Source of the DNA: Natronosalvus halobius
GTDB taxonomy: Archaea; Halobacteriota; Halobacteria; Halobacteriales; Natrialbaceae
Assembly (NCBI RefSeq): GCF_024138145.1
Contig: NZ_CP099997.1
Span: forward strand, 248,001-312,000
Length of the DNA stretch: 64,000 bases
Direction of reading: 5' to 3'
Shown: positions 42,558 to 51,799 of the stretch, piece after piece
Numbering within the stretch: the stretch's first letter is position 1
How the letters are laid out: every line of letters begins with the position of its first letter
Notes under the pieces: model-generated
What the model saw: only the letters and a program-made list of their open reading frames with translations
Told to the model about the DNA's origin: nothing
Databases searched by the model: none
Program-made: the position numbers and the translations under genes

Positions 42558-44105
42558 TTATCGGTGACGACGCCAGGCCTCGAGTGCGAGCGTCCCGCCG
42601 ACGACGCCGGCCGCGCCCGCGGCGGTGAACCCGGGGATCGAATCGGACTCCTCGTCCCCGGCGTCTGCGTCGGCCGTCTCGTCGTCACCGGCGTCGTTGT
42701 CGTTCTCGTCGTCACCGGCGTCGCTTTCGTTTTCGTCGATGCCCGTGTCGCTTTCGTTTCCGTCGGCATCTTCACCGGGATCCCCCGTGTCGTCCTCGAA
42801 GGACGGCGGATCGGTCTGTTCGCCGGGTTCACTCGCGAAGACGTACAGTGCGCCCTCGGTGTCGGCGTTGGTAAGGATCGACGTACTGCTGGCGACGAAC
42901 GTCTCCGTCGGTTCGAGCACCCGCGCCGTCCAGAAGGCGGCAACAGACGGGTCTCGCCAGGCGGCGATTTCCTCGGGGTCCTCGAGCACCGAGATGTCGT
43001 GGAGCTTCACGCCGCCCCGGTACCACGAGGAGTAGAGGAGTCCGTCGCGAAGCTCGAAGTTGTGTGAGGTGGTCCACTGGCCGGCCTCGTAGGCGCCGTT
43101 CGGCGTCTCCGGCGCGTCGATCGTCGCCGCGTGGACGGGATTCTCGATGTCGCTGACGTTGTAGAGGTCGATGCCACCGTGTCGGTCGGCCTCGGGTGCG
43201 TCCGTCACCCAGGCCTCCCGACCCACTGCGAGAATCGACCCGGTTTCGTCGAGCGCGCCGTAGTGGTCGTTTCCGGGCAGCCCGGTGTAGTAGTCCATCA
43301 TCTCGGCGTCGGTGATCTCGAGCTGGTCCTCGAGGGACGTATCCGACACGTGCGAGACGTACGTCGGGTCGCTCGGATCGCTCACGTCGACGAGGTAGGT
43401 ACCGGCGTTCCAGAAGGGAAGAACGGCGATTCCGTCGCGGACGGTTACGTCGTGAAGGTACCAGAGGAAGGGGTTGACGACGTCGTCCCACCGCGGCTCG
43501 TGGTCGAGTAACGACCACTCACCGAGCCGTTCGGGGTCGTCACCGCTCAGGTCGTAGATTTCGACCGCGTTCGGCCGTCGATTTTCGCCAACTTCGTTGC
43601 GAGGGAGGTAGAGACGATCACCGTCGTGAAAGCAGTTGTGGAGGTGATATCCCGTCTCGACGGGATCGCCAATCATCGTCGGATTCGCGGGATCGCTCAC
43701 GTCGTACTGGAGAAAGCCGTAGAATACGCCGGATCCAAGGTAATTTGCCGGCCCGGGAACGATCAGGCGGTCGCCACTGACCTCGACGTCGAGGATTTCG
43801 GTAAACGAGCGGTCCTCGTTCTCGACGTCCTCGAGGAGGCCTCGCCTGTCGGCCAGCACCTGCGGATCGGTCGGATCGCTCACGTCGACGGTGGCGAAGC
43901 CGTCGACCGTCGCGAGGTAGGCCGTCTCCTGGTCGTCGCCGACGACGACCTCACACGCCCCGTGGACGGGGACCGATCCCAGGGGTTCGTAGGATTCCTG
44001 TGCCGCCGAGGCGGCGACGGTGGATCCGCTCGAGACGCCGAGACTCAGGCCGACGCCGACGCCACAGGAGCCAGCGACCGTTCGGAGGAGGGCGCGTCGT
44101 TGCAT
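42558..44105 (-). CDS. LVIVD-repeat beta-propeller surface protein with PGF-CTERM
   Basis: A 515-residue exported protein. It starts MQRRALLRTVAGSCGVGVGLSL, a twin-arginine-like signal. The body consists of repeats of the form Y-DVSDP-xPT (for example VDVSDPTDPQVL, YDVSDPANPTMI, VDVSDPSDPTYV) typical of LVIVD beta-propellers. An Asp/Glu/Asn-rich stalk (about 70 residues) leads to SIPGFTAAGAAGVVGGTLALEAWRRHR, a PGF-CTERM tail recognised by archaeosortase, so the protein ends lipid-anchored at the surface. The ligand or activity is unknown. Confidence 0.85.
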   Translation of the reverse strand: MQRRALLRTVAGSCGVGVGLSLGVSSGSTVAASAAQESYEPLGSVPVHGACEVVVGDDQETAYLATVDGFATVDVSDPTDPQVLADRRGLLEDVENEDRSFTEILDVEVSGDRLIVPGPANYLGSGVFYGFLQYDVSDPANPTMIGDPVETGYHLHNCFHDGDRLYLPRNEVGENRRPNAVEIYDLSGDDPERLGEWSLLDHEPRWDDVVNPFLWYLHDVTVRDGIAVLPFWNAGTYLVDVSDPSDPTYVSHVSDTSLEDQLEITDAEMMDYYTGLPGNDHYGALDETGSILAVGREAWVTDAPEADRHGGIDLYNVSDIENPVHAATIDAPETPNGAYEAGQWTTSHNFELRDGLLYSSWYRGGVKLHDISVLEDPEEIAAWRDPSVAAFWTARVLEPTETFVASSTSILTNADTEGALYVFASEPGEQTDPPSFEDDTGDPGEDADGNESDTGIDENESDAGDDENDNDAGDDETADADAGDEESDSIPGFTAAGAAGVVGGTLALEAWRRHR

Positions 44106-44157
44106 AATCTCACCACGAACCTCGAGTATAAAAACGTTGTTCGACGCCGCCAGCCCG

Positions 44158-45135
44158 CTATCCGCGCAGTCGACGTCGGTCGCCGGTCCCCTCGGTCATC
44201 GCACTCGCTAACGCCCCCTCCAGGACGACGTCGTCACCGTGTTCGGTGACGGTGATCTCGGGAACGTTCGACATCACCATCTCGGGGACTCGTTCGCGAA
44301 TGGGGTCGACGACCAGGTCCTCGTTGTGCAAGACGACGGCGCCGCCGAGGGAGACGACCAGCGGTGCGTAGGAGTGAACGACGTTCGTGAGGCCGATGAC
44401 GTTCCAGTGGGCGACTTGCTCGATGGTGTGGTCGGCCAACTCGTCCTGGCCGGCCAGGTCGAAGACGTCCTTGGCCGTGAAGTCGGGATTCTCGAGGGGG
44501 AGGCTGGTGTCGATCGACGGATCGTCCTCGGCCAGCAGGCGGGCGTACTCGGGGATGTTGTTCCCAGAACAGTAGCCCTCCCAGTGGCCTTCCTTGCCAC
44601 AGCCACAGGTCAATCGCCCGCGCGGGTCGACGACACAGTGGCCGACCTCGCCCGCGTTGCCGTCCCAGCCGGAGATGATCCGCCCGTCACAGCACACCCC
44701 CGCGCCGATTCCCGAGGAGATGGTGACGTACACCATGTCGTCGGGGTTTCGGTCGGAGTGGAATCGTTCGCCGATGACGCCCGCGTTGGTGTCGTTGTGG
44801 AGGTAGACCTCCTCGGAGTCGACGAGCACCGAAATCGGGCCCGTCAACGGGATCCGATCGACCGTGTCCGGGAAGTTCGCGGGGTCGATCACCGCTCCCT
44901 CGGCGAGGTCGAACGGGCCGATCGAGCCGATGCCGACGGCCTCGATCCGCGCCGGTTCGACCCCGGCGTCCGCGCAGGCTTCCCGCAGCGTCGCGAGAAC
45001 CTTCTCGGTCACGTCGATCCCGGTCGGGCCCCGAGGCGTCCCGTTCTTGCTCGAGCCGACGGTTCGACCCTCGCCGTCGCCGACGACCGCTCGAACGTTG
45101 GTCGCGCCGAGGTCGACGCCCGCGTAGTAGACCAT
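44158..45135 (-). CDS. ROK family sugar kinase (glucokinase)
   Basis: A 325-residue kinase. The phosphate-binding start is YYAGVDLGATNVRAVVGDGEGR. The sugar and acid-base region is LHNDTNAGVIGERFHSDRNPDDMVYVTISSGIGAGVCCDGRII. The ROK zinc-binding signature is GHCVVDPRGRLTCGCGKEGHWEGYCSG. It phosphorylates glucose or a related sugar with ATP. The ATG at 45135 is chosen over one 27 bases upstream. It is next to, and divergent from, a TrmB-type regulator, which in haloarchaea often controls sugar metabolism. Confidence 0.9.
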   Translation of the reverse strand: MVYYAGVDLGATNVRAVVGDGEGRTVGSSKNGTPRGPTGIDVTEKVLATLREACADAGVEPARIEAVGIGSIGPFDLAEGAVIDPANFPDTVDRIPLTGPISVLVDSEEVYLHNDTNAGVIGERFHSDRNPDDMVYVTISSGIGAGVCCDGRIISGWDGNAGEVGHCVVDPRGRLTCGCGKEGHWEGYCSGNNIPEYARLLAEDDPSIDTSLPLENPDFTAKDVFDLAGQDELADHTIEQVAHWNVIGLTNVVHSYAPLVVSLGGAVVLHNEDLVVDPIRERVPEMVMSNVPEITVTEHGDDVVLEGALASAMTEGTGDRRRLRG

Positions 45136-45672
45136 TCCTATCCGTGCAACCGACGTCCCCACACTTAACTACATACATCCTTACTCGAGAGCGAGTACAC
45201 CGCCCATTACACGTGTCAACACGCGTCTCGAGAGGACCGGTCGGTCTATTGGGAGGGTACATTCGTCACCGTGCGATTGGAGACGCCCGTACGCGAGTCA
45301 CTTGTATTTTCGTTCGTAATTTTGACCTCGTTCGTACCAGGTGGACGAAAAGCCCGGCCTCGTTGAATCAATCACTGGCTGTCGTTTTCAACCGTCACGG
45401 AAGCGCCACGAGTGAACGACGCGCTACTCAGCGCAAGGGTCGGTAGAAAGCGACATCGGCGTGCCCCATAGTGGTTGGGCCATAACGGGACACGCCAGTT
45501 CCCCATAGCGATTGGGACTTCAAGTAGTTTGTGTGATTATCTGAGTGAACAGAGTTGCCCCCGCACGACCCGCCGAAATGAATCCAGTTTCGAACGCAGT
45601 CTACGACACGAATCCTTTTCCGTCACCGCCGCCAACCGCACACGTTCGGAATACCGGACTCGTGGTTGGGCC
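45136..45672. promoter_or_regulatory. Divergent control region with direct repeats
   Basis: A 537-bp gap between the kinase and the TrmB-like regulator. Two near-identical 16-bp boxes, ccccatagtggttggg (45464-45479) and ccccatagcgattggg (45501-45516), lie 37 bp apart. A related partial copy (gtggttgggcca) lies just before the regulator ATG. They could be operators for the regulator itself. No gene seen. Confidence 0.45.
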
Positions 45673-46494
45673 ATGACACAGGAAGAACGCATCTCGGAGG
45701 CGATTAGTCTGTTGCAGGAACTCGGACTCAAGGAGTACGAAGCGCGCTGTTTTCTGGCGCTCACACAACTGTCCACCGGCACGGCGAAAGAGATCCACGA
45801 GATCTCCGAGGTGCCTCGGACGCGGGTGTACGACGCAATCGGTGTACTCGAGTCACAGGGACTGGTCGAAGTACAGCACGCGAGCCCACAGCGGTTTCGA
45901 GCGGTGGGGATCGCCGAGGCGACGCGGACGCTCCGCCGGGAGTACGACACCCGTATCGAAACGCTCGAAACGTATCTCCAGTCTATCGAACGCCGGAAAC
46001 TCGAGGAGACCGACACCCAGCTCCAGGAGGTGTGGTCGCTGATGGGAAACGAGGCGATCGAGTCACGGACGCTCGACCTCATCGACGGTGCGAAATCGGA
46101 AATCGCGCTGCTCGTCGTCGACGAGGAACTGCTGTCGGAAACGCTGTTCGAGCGCCTCGAGGCGGCCCGAGAACGAGAGCTCTCGATTCTTCTCGGTGGG
46201 CAAACAGAGTCGATCATCGAGCAACTCGGGACGGGACTCCCCAACGTACGCACGTTCGAAACCGATCTAGACTGGCTCACCGGACCGGCGGTCGCCCACG
46301 AGGTTGCGATCAGTCGGATATTGCTCGTCGATCGCGAGACGTTGCTGATCGGCTCGTACTATCCAGACGCCGACGACGGGAAGACGAAAGAGCAGGCGGT
46401 GTTCGCGCGCGGTCTCGAAAACGGAATCGTGGTGCTGTTGCGGCGACTGGTGTCGGCAGGATTGCCACCTTCGAACGATCCAGGAAACGCGTAG
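45673..46494 (+). CDS. TrmB family transcriptional regulator
   Basis: A 273-residue regulator. The N-terminal winged helix reads ISEAISLLQELGLKEYEARCFLALTQLSTGTAKEIHEISEVPRTRVYDAIGVLESQGLVEVQ. A coiled segment and a phospholipase-D-like/TrmB C-terminal domain follow (LIDGAKSEIALLVVDEELLSETLFERLEAARERELSILL). The ATG at 45673 is preferred because upstream frame sequence lacks coding character and holds the repeat boxes. It is divergent from the ROK kinase gene. A homologue lies at 46982. Confidence 0.85.
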   Translation: MTQEERISEAISLLQELGLKEYEARCFLALTQLSTGTAKEIHEISEVPRTRVYDAIGVLESQGLVEVQHASPQRFRAVGIAEATRTLRREYDTRIETLETYLQSIERRKLEETDTQLQEVWSLMGNEAIESRTLDLIDGAKSEIALLVVDEELLSETLFERLEAARERELSILLGGQTESIIEQLGTGLPNVRTFETDLDWLTGPAVAHEVAISRILLVDRETLLIGSYYPDADDGKTKEQAVFARGLENGIVVLLRRLVSAGLPPSNDPGNA

Positions 46495-46588
46495 ACAGAC
46501 AGGTGAAGTGGTCGGTGGTGATTCTCGTTCGTGGTCCAGGAGCGCGGTCTTGGTCCAGGAGCGATTTCTGACCGCCCGACGTGCAGCG

Positions 46589-46915
46589 TTACGGTGACGA
46601 TGGATCGCTCGGTTCTGAGACGGTCAGTTCGTCACCGTCGAACCGGATCTGGTAGGGGTCGATCGAAATCGTGACGGCGATCGATTCCGACTTCCGCTCT
46701 CGGACGAGAATATCGAGCGCTTCCGGGTCGGCGTGATCGTAAAGCGTCGTCTCGGACACGGTCAGCAGCTCGGCTGGGTCGACGCTCTCGATGGTTGCGA
46801 GGGCGTCGATCACGGCGAAACTCGGCGCCGTGGCCGACCAGTCGTACGTTTTCCGGAGGCGAACGGCAGCCGATTCTGACGACTGCGCATCTTCATCTCG
46901 ATCACTACTGACCAT
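46589..46915 (-). CDS. HalOD1 output-domain protein
   Basis: A 108-residue protein with one HalOD1 domain: YDWSATAPSFAVIDALATIESVDPAELLT...TLYDHADPEALDILVRERKSESIAVTISIDPYQIRFDGDELTV. HalOD1 domains are small haloarchaeal output modules of signalling systems; their biochemical action is not established. The ATG at 46915 is chosen (MVSSDRDEDAQ). It follows the second TrmB gene on the same strand with a 66-bp gap. Another HalOD1 gene lies at 56957. Confidence 0.8.
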   Translation of the reverse strand: MVSSDRDEDAQSSESAAVRLRKTYDWSATAPSFAVIDALATIESVDPAELLTVSETTLYDHADPEALDILVRERKSESIAVTISIDPYQIRFDGDELTVSEPSDPSSP

Positions 46916-46981
46916 TGCTCGTCCAACGCGGCCAAACAGCATTAAGCTGGTGTGATGATGTGAGTGAACGATTGGACAGGG

Positions 46982-47788
46982 TCACGCCGATCGAGTGTCG
47001 TCGAGTCGCCACGTGAAGATGGCTCGCAGGACGACGACGAGGCTGTTGCGGTCGCCAGCGCCCCAGATCGCCGTTTCCTCGATATCGTCGGCGCCGCCGG
47101 TCCCGTTCACGAGCGCGCTGACGAGCGCCGTCTCTTCGTCGGTGATCAACAGGCTCCCGGCGGGCGTATCCTGCCACTCCCAGAGGGTTTCGAATATGTC
47201 GATCGACGGCACCTCCTCCCGAACGCGATCCTCGACCGCCTCCGAGATGCCCGCCAGATAGATCTCGACCCCTCGGTCGGCAGCAGCCTGCAGCGCGTCG
47301 AGATGGGGGTCGGTGAGTAACTCGTCGACGGTCATGTAGACGATCTGGTCGTCTGCCTCGGCGATGAACTCGTCGATGCGGGCGGCTACCGCCTCTCGAC
47401 TGGTAACCGTCCAGACGCCGAACTGCTCGCGCTGTGGCTGTGCGGGGCCGATCTCCTCCAGACACTCTCTGAGTTCGGTAATCGTGGTTTCGCGTTTGGT
47501 GTTGAGCATACGAACGATGGTCTCCTTCGAGATTACGGTGAATTTTCGCGGCGTCGTGTGCTGAATGTCGACGAACCCCAGTTCGTGGAGCCGATCCGCC
47601 GCTTCGTACACCCGCGTTCGGGGAACGCCGTTGATACGAGTGATGTCCTGTGCGGTGCCCGTCCCGAGCTGCAAGAGGTTGATGAGCGTCTGGGCTTCGT
47701 ACTGGGACAACCCAAGATCCTGTAACCGGTCGAGTGCCTCGGCTTCAGCCTGCTCTTCGTCGAATGCTACCATAGTTGATCCGTCCAT
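46982..47788 (-). CDS. TrmB family transcriptional regulator (second copy)
   Basis: A 268-residue regulator similar in layout to the one at 45673. The winged helix ALDRLQDLGLSQYEAQTLINLLQLGTGTAQDITRINGVPRTRVYEAADRLHELGFVDIQ is followed by a C-terminal domain (EFIAEADDQIVYMTVDELLTDPHLDALQAAADRGVEIYLAGI). Both end in a segment starting with an Ile/Thr-rich strand and DEETAL. Start choices are ATG 47788 or ATG 47773. The two paralogues are in opposite orientation around a HalOD1 gene. Confidence 0.85.
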   Translation of the reverse strand: MDGSTMVAFDEEQAEAEALDRLQDLGLSQYEAQTLINLLQLGTGTAQDITRINGVPRTRVYEAADRLHELGFVDIQHTTPRKFTVISKETIVRMLNTKRETTITELRECLEEIGPAQPQREQFGVWTVTSREAVAARIDEFIAEADDQIVYMTVDELLTDPHLDALQAAADRGVEIYLAGISEAVEDRVREEVPSIDIFETLWEWQDTPAGSLLITDEETALVSALVNGTGGADDIEETAIWGAGDRNSLVVVLRAIFTWRLDDTRSA

Positions 47789-47855
47789 GGAGAGCGCAAA
47801 AAGCCTACCTCCCGGTGGCACGCTCGACCCGGCCACGAGTCACGCTGTGAGAAGG

Positions 47856-48191
47856 CTACTCGAGTTCAGTGGTGACGAACTGGTGCAGTTTTTCGACGCG
47901 GTCGTTCGGATGATAGCGAACCGTTTCCGTTCGATCGTCGTACTCGACGAGGCCGGCCTCTTCCAGTTTCGGGAGATGGTTGTGATACAGATCGAGAAGA
48001 AGTCGTTCGGAACTCTTCGTTTCAACTGAGTCTGGGGGAGGGTTCTCCGGCGACAGGTGCTCGGCGAGCAGATCCACCGCCACGGCGTTCTGCTCGCTTT
48101 CGATTAATTGCGTGAGAACCAATCGTCGTCGTTGGTTGGCGACGAGGTGTAGCGCCGTCTCGGTTGACATGTTGTAGGTGGTCTGACTCAT
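47856..48191 (-). CDS. DUF7344-type winged-helix protein
   Basis: A 111-residue protein with one DUF7344-like winged helix: ALHLVANQRRRLVLTQLIESEQNAVAVDLLAEHLSPE, then LLLDLYHNHLPKLEEAGLVEYDDRTETVRYHPNDRVEKLHQFV. Such proteins are soluble haloarchaeal regulators. It is upstream of the second TrmB gene with a 67-bp gap. A relative with membrane helices is at 14774. Confidence 0.8.
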   Translation of the reverse strand: MSQTTYNMSTETALHLVANQRRRLVLTQLIESEQNAVAVDLLAEHLSPENPPPDSVETKSSERLLLDLYHNHLPKLEEAGLVEYDDRTETVRYHPNDRVEKLHQFVTTELE

Positions 48192-48364
48192 TGTATGCCC
48201 AATTCAATCTTATAACGGTCGCCACGGGGATTAACCCCATAGTTCACTCGCATCCTCACACTCCAGATGCCGTCAGATCACGATTGAGCAGGGTGTTCTA
48301 CACCTGCACTCTCGAAAAGAGAGGTTGGCTCCAGAGCTATTCCTTCCGACCGGAGAGACTCCTT

Positions 48365-48398
48365 ACTCGGCCTCGAGTTCGATCGCCGCTCCCTGACG
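48365..48398 (-). repeat. Duplicated 3' end of the thiolase gene
   Basis: Bases 48365-48398 (tactcggcctcgagttcgat and on) match the last 11 codons and stop of the downstream-lying thiolase gene (48469 onwards) with two differences. It encodes QGAAIELEAE-stop but is not attached to any coding frame. It is probably the scar of a lost tandem thiolase copy or of a recombination event. Confidence 0.6.
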
Positions 48399-48468
48399 CA
48401 ACCACCTTTTAACTCGCTCGGCTCGCGCCTCGCTCGCAAAAGCTGGACCAAAAAACCCAGTTCAGGCT

Positions 48469-49605
48469 CTACTCGACCTCGAGTTCGATCGCCGCTCCTT
48501 GACCAAATCCAACACACAGCGTCGCTAGCCCGCGGCCGCCGCCTCGCTCGAGCAACTCGTGGACCAGCGTGACGGGCAGGCGGGCGCCGGAGGCCCCGAG
48601 CGGGTGACCGAGCGCGATGGCACCGCCGTTGACGTTGAACTGCTCGTTGTCGATGCCGAGTTCGTCTCGGCTGTAGACACACTGGCTCGCGAACGCCTCG
48701 TTGAGTTCGACCAGGTCGTAGTCCTCGATGTCCCGGCCAGTGCGCTCGAGCAACCCACGGGTGGCCGGGACCGGACCGATTCCCATCACGGTGGGGTCGA
48801 CGCCGGCGACGTTGTTCGAGCCCACTGACGCCATGATCTCGAGGTCGTGTTCCTCCGCGAAGGCCTCGCTCGTGACCATCACGCCCGCCGCCCCGTCGGA
48901 GATCTGGGAGGCGTTGCCGGGCGTCACGGTTCCGTCGCCTTTGAAGACCGTCGGGAGTCCTGCCAGGGTCTCGAGGTCGGTGTCGGGGCGAATACCCTCG
49001 TCTTTCGTCACGGTGCCGTCCTCGGTTTCGATGGGGACGATCTGATCCTCGAAGCGACCCTCCTCTGTCGCGGCGTGGGCGCGCTGGTGGCTCTGGAGGG
49101 CGTACTCGTCCTGGGTCTCGCGGTCGACGTCGTAGCGCTCGGCGACCTTTTCGGCGGTCATCCCCATCTGGAGTTCGCCGACGTTGTACTCGGTCGCGAG
49201 CTGGGGGTGGAGCGTCGCGTAGCTGTCGCCCATCGACACCTTCGACATGTTCTCGACGCCGCCGGCGATGATGCACTCGCGCTGGCCGGCGCGGATGGCG
49301 TCGGAGGCGGAGATGATCGCCTGCATCGAGGAGGCACACCAGCGGTTGATCGTCGTCGCCGGCACGGACTCGCCGAGCTCCGAGAGGAGCGCGATGACGC
49401 GGGCGATGTTGTTGTCCTGTTCGTCGCGCTGCTGGGCACAGCCCCACATCAGGTCGTCGACGTCCTCGCCCGAGAGGCCGGTTTCGGCGAGCATTTCGTC
49501 GATCAGCGGAATGGAGAGATCCTCGCTGCGAACGTCGGCGAACACGCCGCCGTCTTTCCCTTGGGGGGTCCGGACAGCCTGGACGATCACTGGCGTCTGT
49601 GTCAT
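48469..49605 (-). CDS. Thiolase family protein (acetyl-CoA acyltransferase)
   Basis: A 378-residue thiolase. The nucleophile Cys90 is in INRWCASSMQAI, the His-containing motif in GGAIALGHPLGASGAR and the second catalytic Cys in LATLCVGFGQGAAIELEVE. NEAFASQ is also conserved. It condenses or cleaves acyl-CoA with CoA. The ATG at 49605 (MTQTPVIVQAVRTPQGK) is the usual family start. The typical degradative role is the last step of beta-oxidation. The gene stands alone on the minus strand. Confidence 0.92.
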   Translation of the reverse strand: MTQTPVIVQAVRTPQGKDGGVFADVRSEDLSIPLIDEMLAETGLSGEDVDDLMWGCAQQRDEQDNNIARVIALLSELGESVPATTINRWCASSMQAIISASDAIRAGQRECIIAGGVENMSKVSMGDSYATLHPQLATEYNVGELQMGMTAEKVAERYDVDRETQDEYALQSHQRAHAATEEGRFEDQIVPIETEDGTVTKDEGIRPDTDLETLAGLPTVFKGDGTVTPGNASQISDGAAGVMVTSEAFAEEHDLEIMASVGSNNVAGVDPTVMGIGPVPATRGLLERTGRDIEDYDLVELNEAFASQCVYSRDELGIDNEQFNVNGGAIALGHPLGASGARLPVTLVHELLERGGGRGLATLCVGFGQGAAIELEVE

Positions 49606-49765
49606 ACCGACTCGCACGTCCCTCACGAACTTAAATGGCCGTAGAACTCGTGGAGACGCACGCGAAGTTTACGCTCGAGACGTGATTGACGATTCGGCTC
49701 GAGACAGGTGCTCGACATTACTCACGGTGAAAGAGCGATTTTACCTTACCTTAGTATATTGAGGT

Positions 49766-51754
49766 ATGGGGACGAATCACTTGTCGATGGGATTCGATCG
49801 ACAGGTGCTGGCAGTCGCCCTCGTCGCCCTGCTCGTGGGCTCGAGCGTGGGATTCGCCTTCGCCGGCGAACTCGGTGGGACGAGGCCGGCGGCAGCCGAC
49901 ACCAACGGACCGGAGAATCGACAGCTATCGAACGACACCGCTCAGCCGACCATCGAGCAGTTCGACTCCGAGGCGGCGTTCGCCGACTACCTGCGGGCGT
50001 CGAACGAGGGCTCCAGGTCCTTCGGCTTCGGAATGGGGCGGCCGGCCGTCGCGACCGACGAGGCTGAGGATGACGCCGCAGATGGGGACGCCGGGAACGG
50101 AAACGGCAACGATGCCAGTGACGACGCGGCCAGGAGCGGCGACTCCTCGAGCACCAGTGCCGACGAGCGCCGCTACGCCGAGACGAACGTCCAGGAGGCA
50201 ATGCTGGACGAACCCGACATCCTGAAGACCGACGGGCAGACCGTCTACTACGGCGACCGACGCTTCCGTGGTGGGAGCGCGACCCACGTCATCGACGCCT
50301 CGACGCCGAACGACCCGACGGCGCTGAGCGAGATTCCGCGCTCGGGCGAGATGCTCCTGACCGACGACGACGTGCTGGTACAGTTCGACCGCAACCGCCT
50401 GCGTGGCTACGACGTCTCGAGCCCCGAAGACCCCGACGAGGCCTGGTCGACGGGCCTAGAGGGTCACCTCGAGACGGCTCGCCTCTACGACGGTGACGTC
50501 TACCTCGTCGTGGCCGATCGCGTCTCGCCGGCCGAGCCCTGTCCGGTCGAACCGCTCGGCGACGACGGCCCCGCGGTCGACTGCACGGACGTCCACTACC
50601 CGAGCGATCAGAACGGTGCCAACACGGTGTACACGACGTTGCGCCTGGATCCCTCGAGCGGCGAGGTCACGGATTCGGTGAGTTTCCTCGGGTCGTCGTA
50701 CACGACCGCGACCTACGTCTCCGAGAACGGCGTCTACCTGACGTACGTGGACTCGCCGTCCCACGCCGACGTTCGGCTCGAGTTCCTCCTGACGACCGGT
50801 GAAGCGTACCTCGACGACCGGACGCTCGAGCGACTCGAGCGCCTGCGGGGGTACGACCTCTCCGAACGCGCGACCATGACCGAGGTCGAGGCCATCCTCG
50901 CCGACTGGCGGGTCGGACTCGACGACGACGAGCGACGAACGAAAGAGCGCGAACTCCGCGACGCCTGGGAGGAGTACGTCGAGGAGAACAAACGAGCGTT
51001 CGATCGGACGGGGATCGTCACGGTCGGTTTCGACGATAGTCTCTCGGTCGACGCCGGCGGTGCCGTCCCCGGCACGCCGCTCAACCAGTGGTCGATGGAC
51101 GAACACGACGGCCACCTGCGCATCGCGACGACGATCAACGCGCCGGGTGCCGAGTGGGAGAACGACCTCTACGTGCTCGACTCCGACCTCGAGGTGACCG
51201 GCTCCGTCACCGGCATGGGCGTCGACGAGCGCGTCTACTCCGTGCGCTACGAGGGCGACAAGGCCTACGTCGTCACGTTCCGCCAGATCGATCCGTTCCA
51301 CGTCATCGACGTCTCCGACCACGAGAACCCGGTGCTCGAGGGCGAACTCAAGCTTCCGGGCTACTCCGACTACCTCCACCCGCTGGGCGAGGAGCGCATC
51401 CTCGGCATCGGGCAGGAAGACGGGAAGGTCAAGGCCGTGATCTTCGACGCGAGCGATCCCGAGAACCCGGTGATCCAGGACGACGAGATCCTCGAGGATC
51501 GCTGGTCGGCCGTCAGCGAGAGCCACAACGCCTTCCTGCTCGACGAGCGTCACGGGGTGTTCTTCCTCCCGGGCAGCGAGGGCGGGCACGTCTACGCCTA
51601 CGAGGACGGCCTCGAGCGCGTGATGACCGTCGATACCGACGGTCCGGCCTTCCGGGCGACGTACATCGACGACTCGCTGTACGTCTTCGGCGAAGACGAG
51701 CTGGTCGTCGTCGACCAGACGACCTGGGAGGAAGTGAAGCGCCTCGACCTGTAG
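49766..51754 (+). CDS. Secreted beta-propeller domain protein (COG4880-like)
   Basis: A 662-residue exported protein with a signal (MGFDRQVLAVALVALLVGSSVGFAFAGEL), an acidic linker (DAADGDAGNGNGNDASDDA) and a propeller-like domain. That domain starts ETNVQEAMLDEPDILKTDGQTVYYGDRRF and contains repeats such as VIDVSDHENPVLEGELKLPGYSDYLHPLGEERILGIGQE. This matches the archaeal family described as having a C-terminal beta-propeller distantly related to WD repeats. An AT-rich box (ttagtatattg) lies about 20 bases upstream of the ATG. Its function is unknown; no C-terminal anchor is seen. Confidence 0.85.
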   Translation: MGTNHLSMGFDRQVLAVALVALLVGSSVGFAFAGELGGTRPAAADTNGPENRQLSNDTAQPTIEQFDSEAAFADYLRASNEGSRSFGFGMGRPAVATDEAEDDAADGDAGNGNGNDASDDAARSGDSSSTSADERRYAETNVQEAMLDEPDILKTDGQTVYYGDRRFRGGSATHVIDASTPNDPTALSEIPRSGEMLLTDDDVLVQFDRNRLRGYDVSSPEDPDEAWSTGLEGHLETARLYDGDVYLVVADRVSPAEPCPVEPLGDDGPAVDCTDVHYPSDQNGANTVYTTLRLDPSSGEVTDSVSFLGSSYTTATYVSENGVYLTYVDSPSHADVRLEFLLTTGEAYLDDRTLERLERLRGYDLSERATMTEVEAILADWRVGLDDDERRTKERELRDAWEEYVEENKRAFDRTGIVTVGFDDSLSVDAGGAVPGTPLNQWSMDEHDGHLRIATTINAPGAEWENDLYVLDSDLEVTGSVTGMGVDERVYSVRYEGDKAYVVTFRQIDPFHVIDVSDHENPVLEGELKLPGYSDYLHPLGEERILGIGQEDGKVKAVIFDASDPENPVIQDDEILEDRWSAVSESHNAFLLDERHGVFFLPGSEGGHVYAYEDGLERVMTVDTDGPAFRATYIDDSLYVFGEDELVVVDQTTWEEVKRLDL

Positions 51755-51799
51755 GGCGCGAGGACAACCCTTATTTCGAGCGTCTGGGAATGACGTCGC

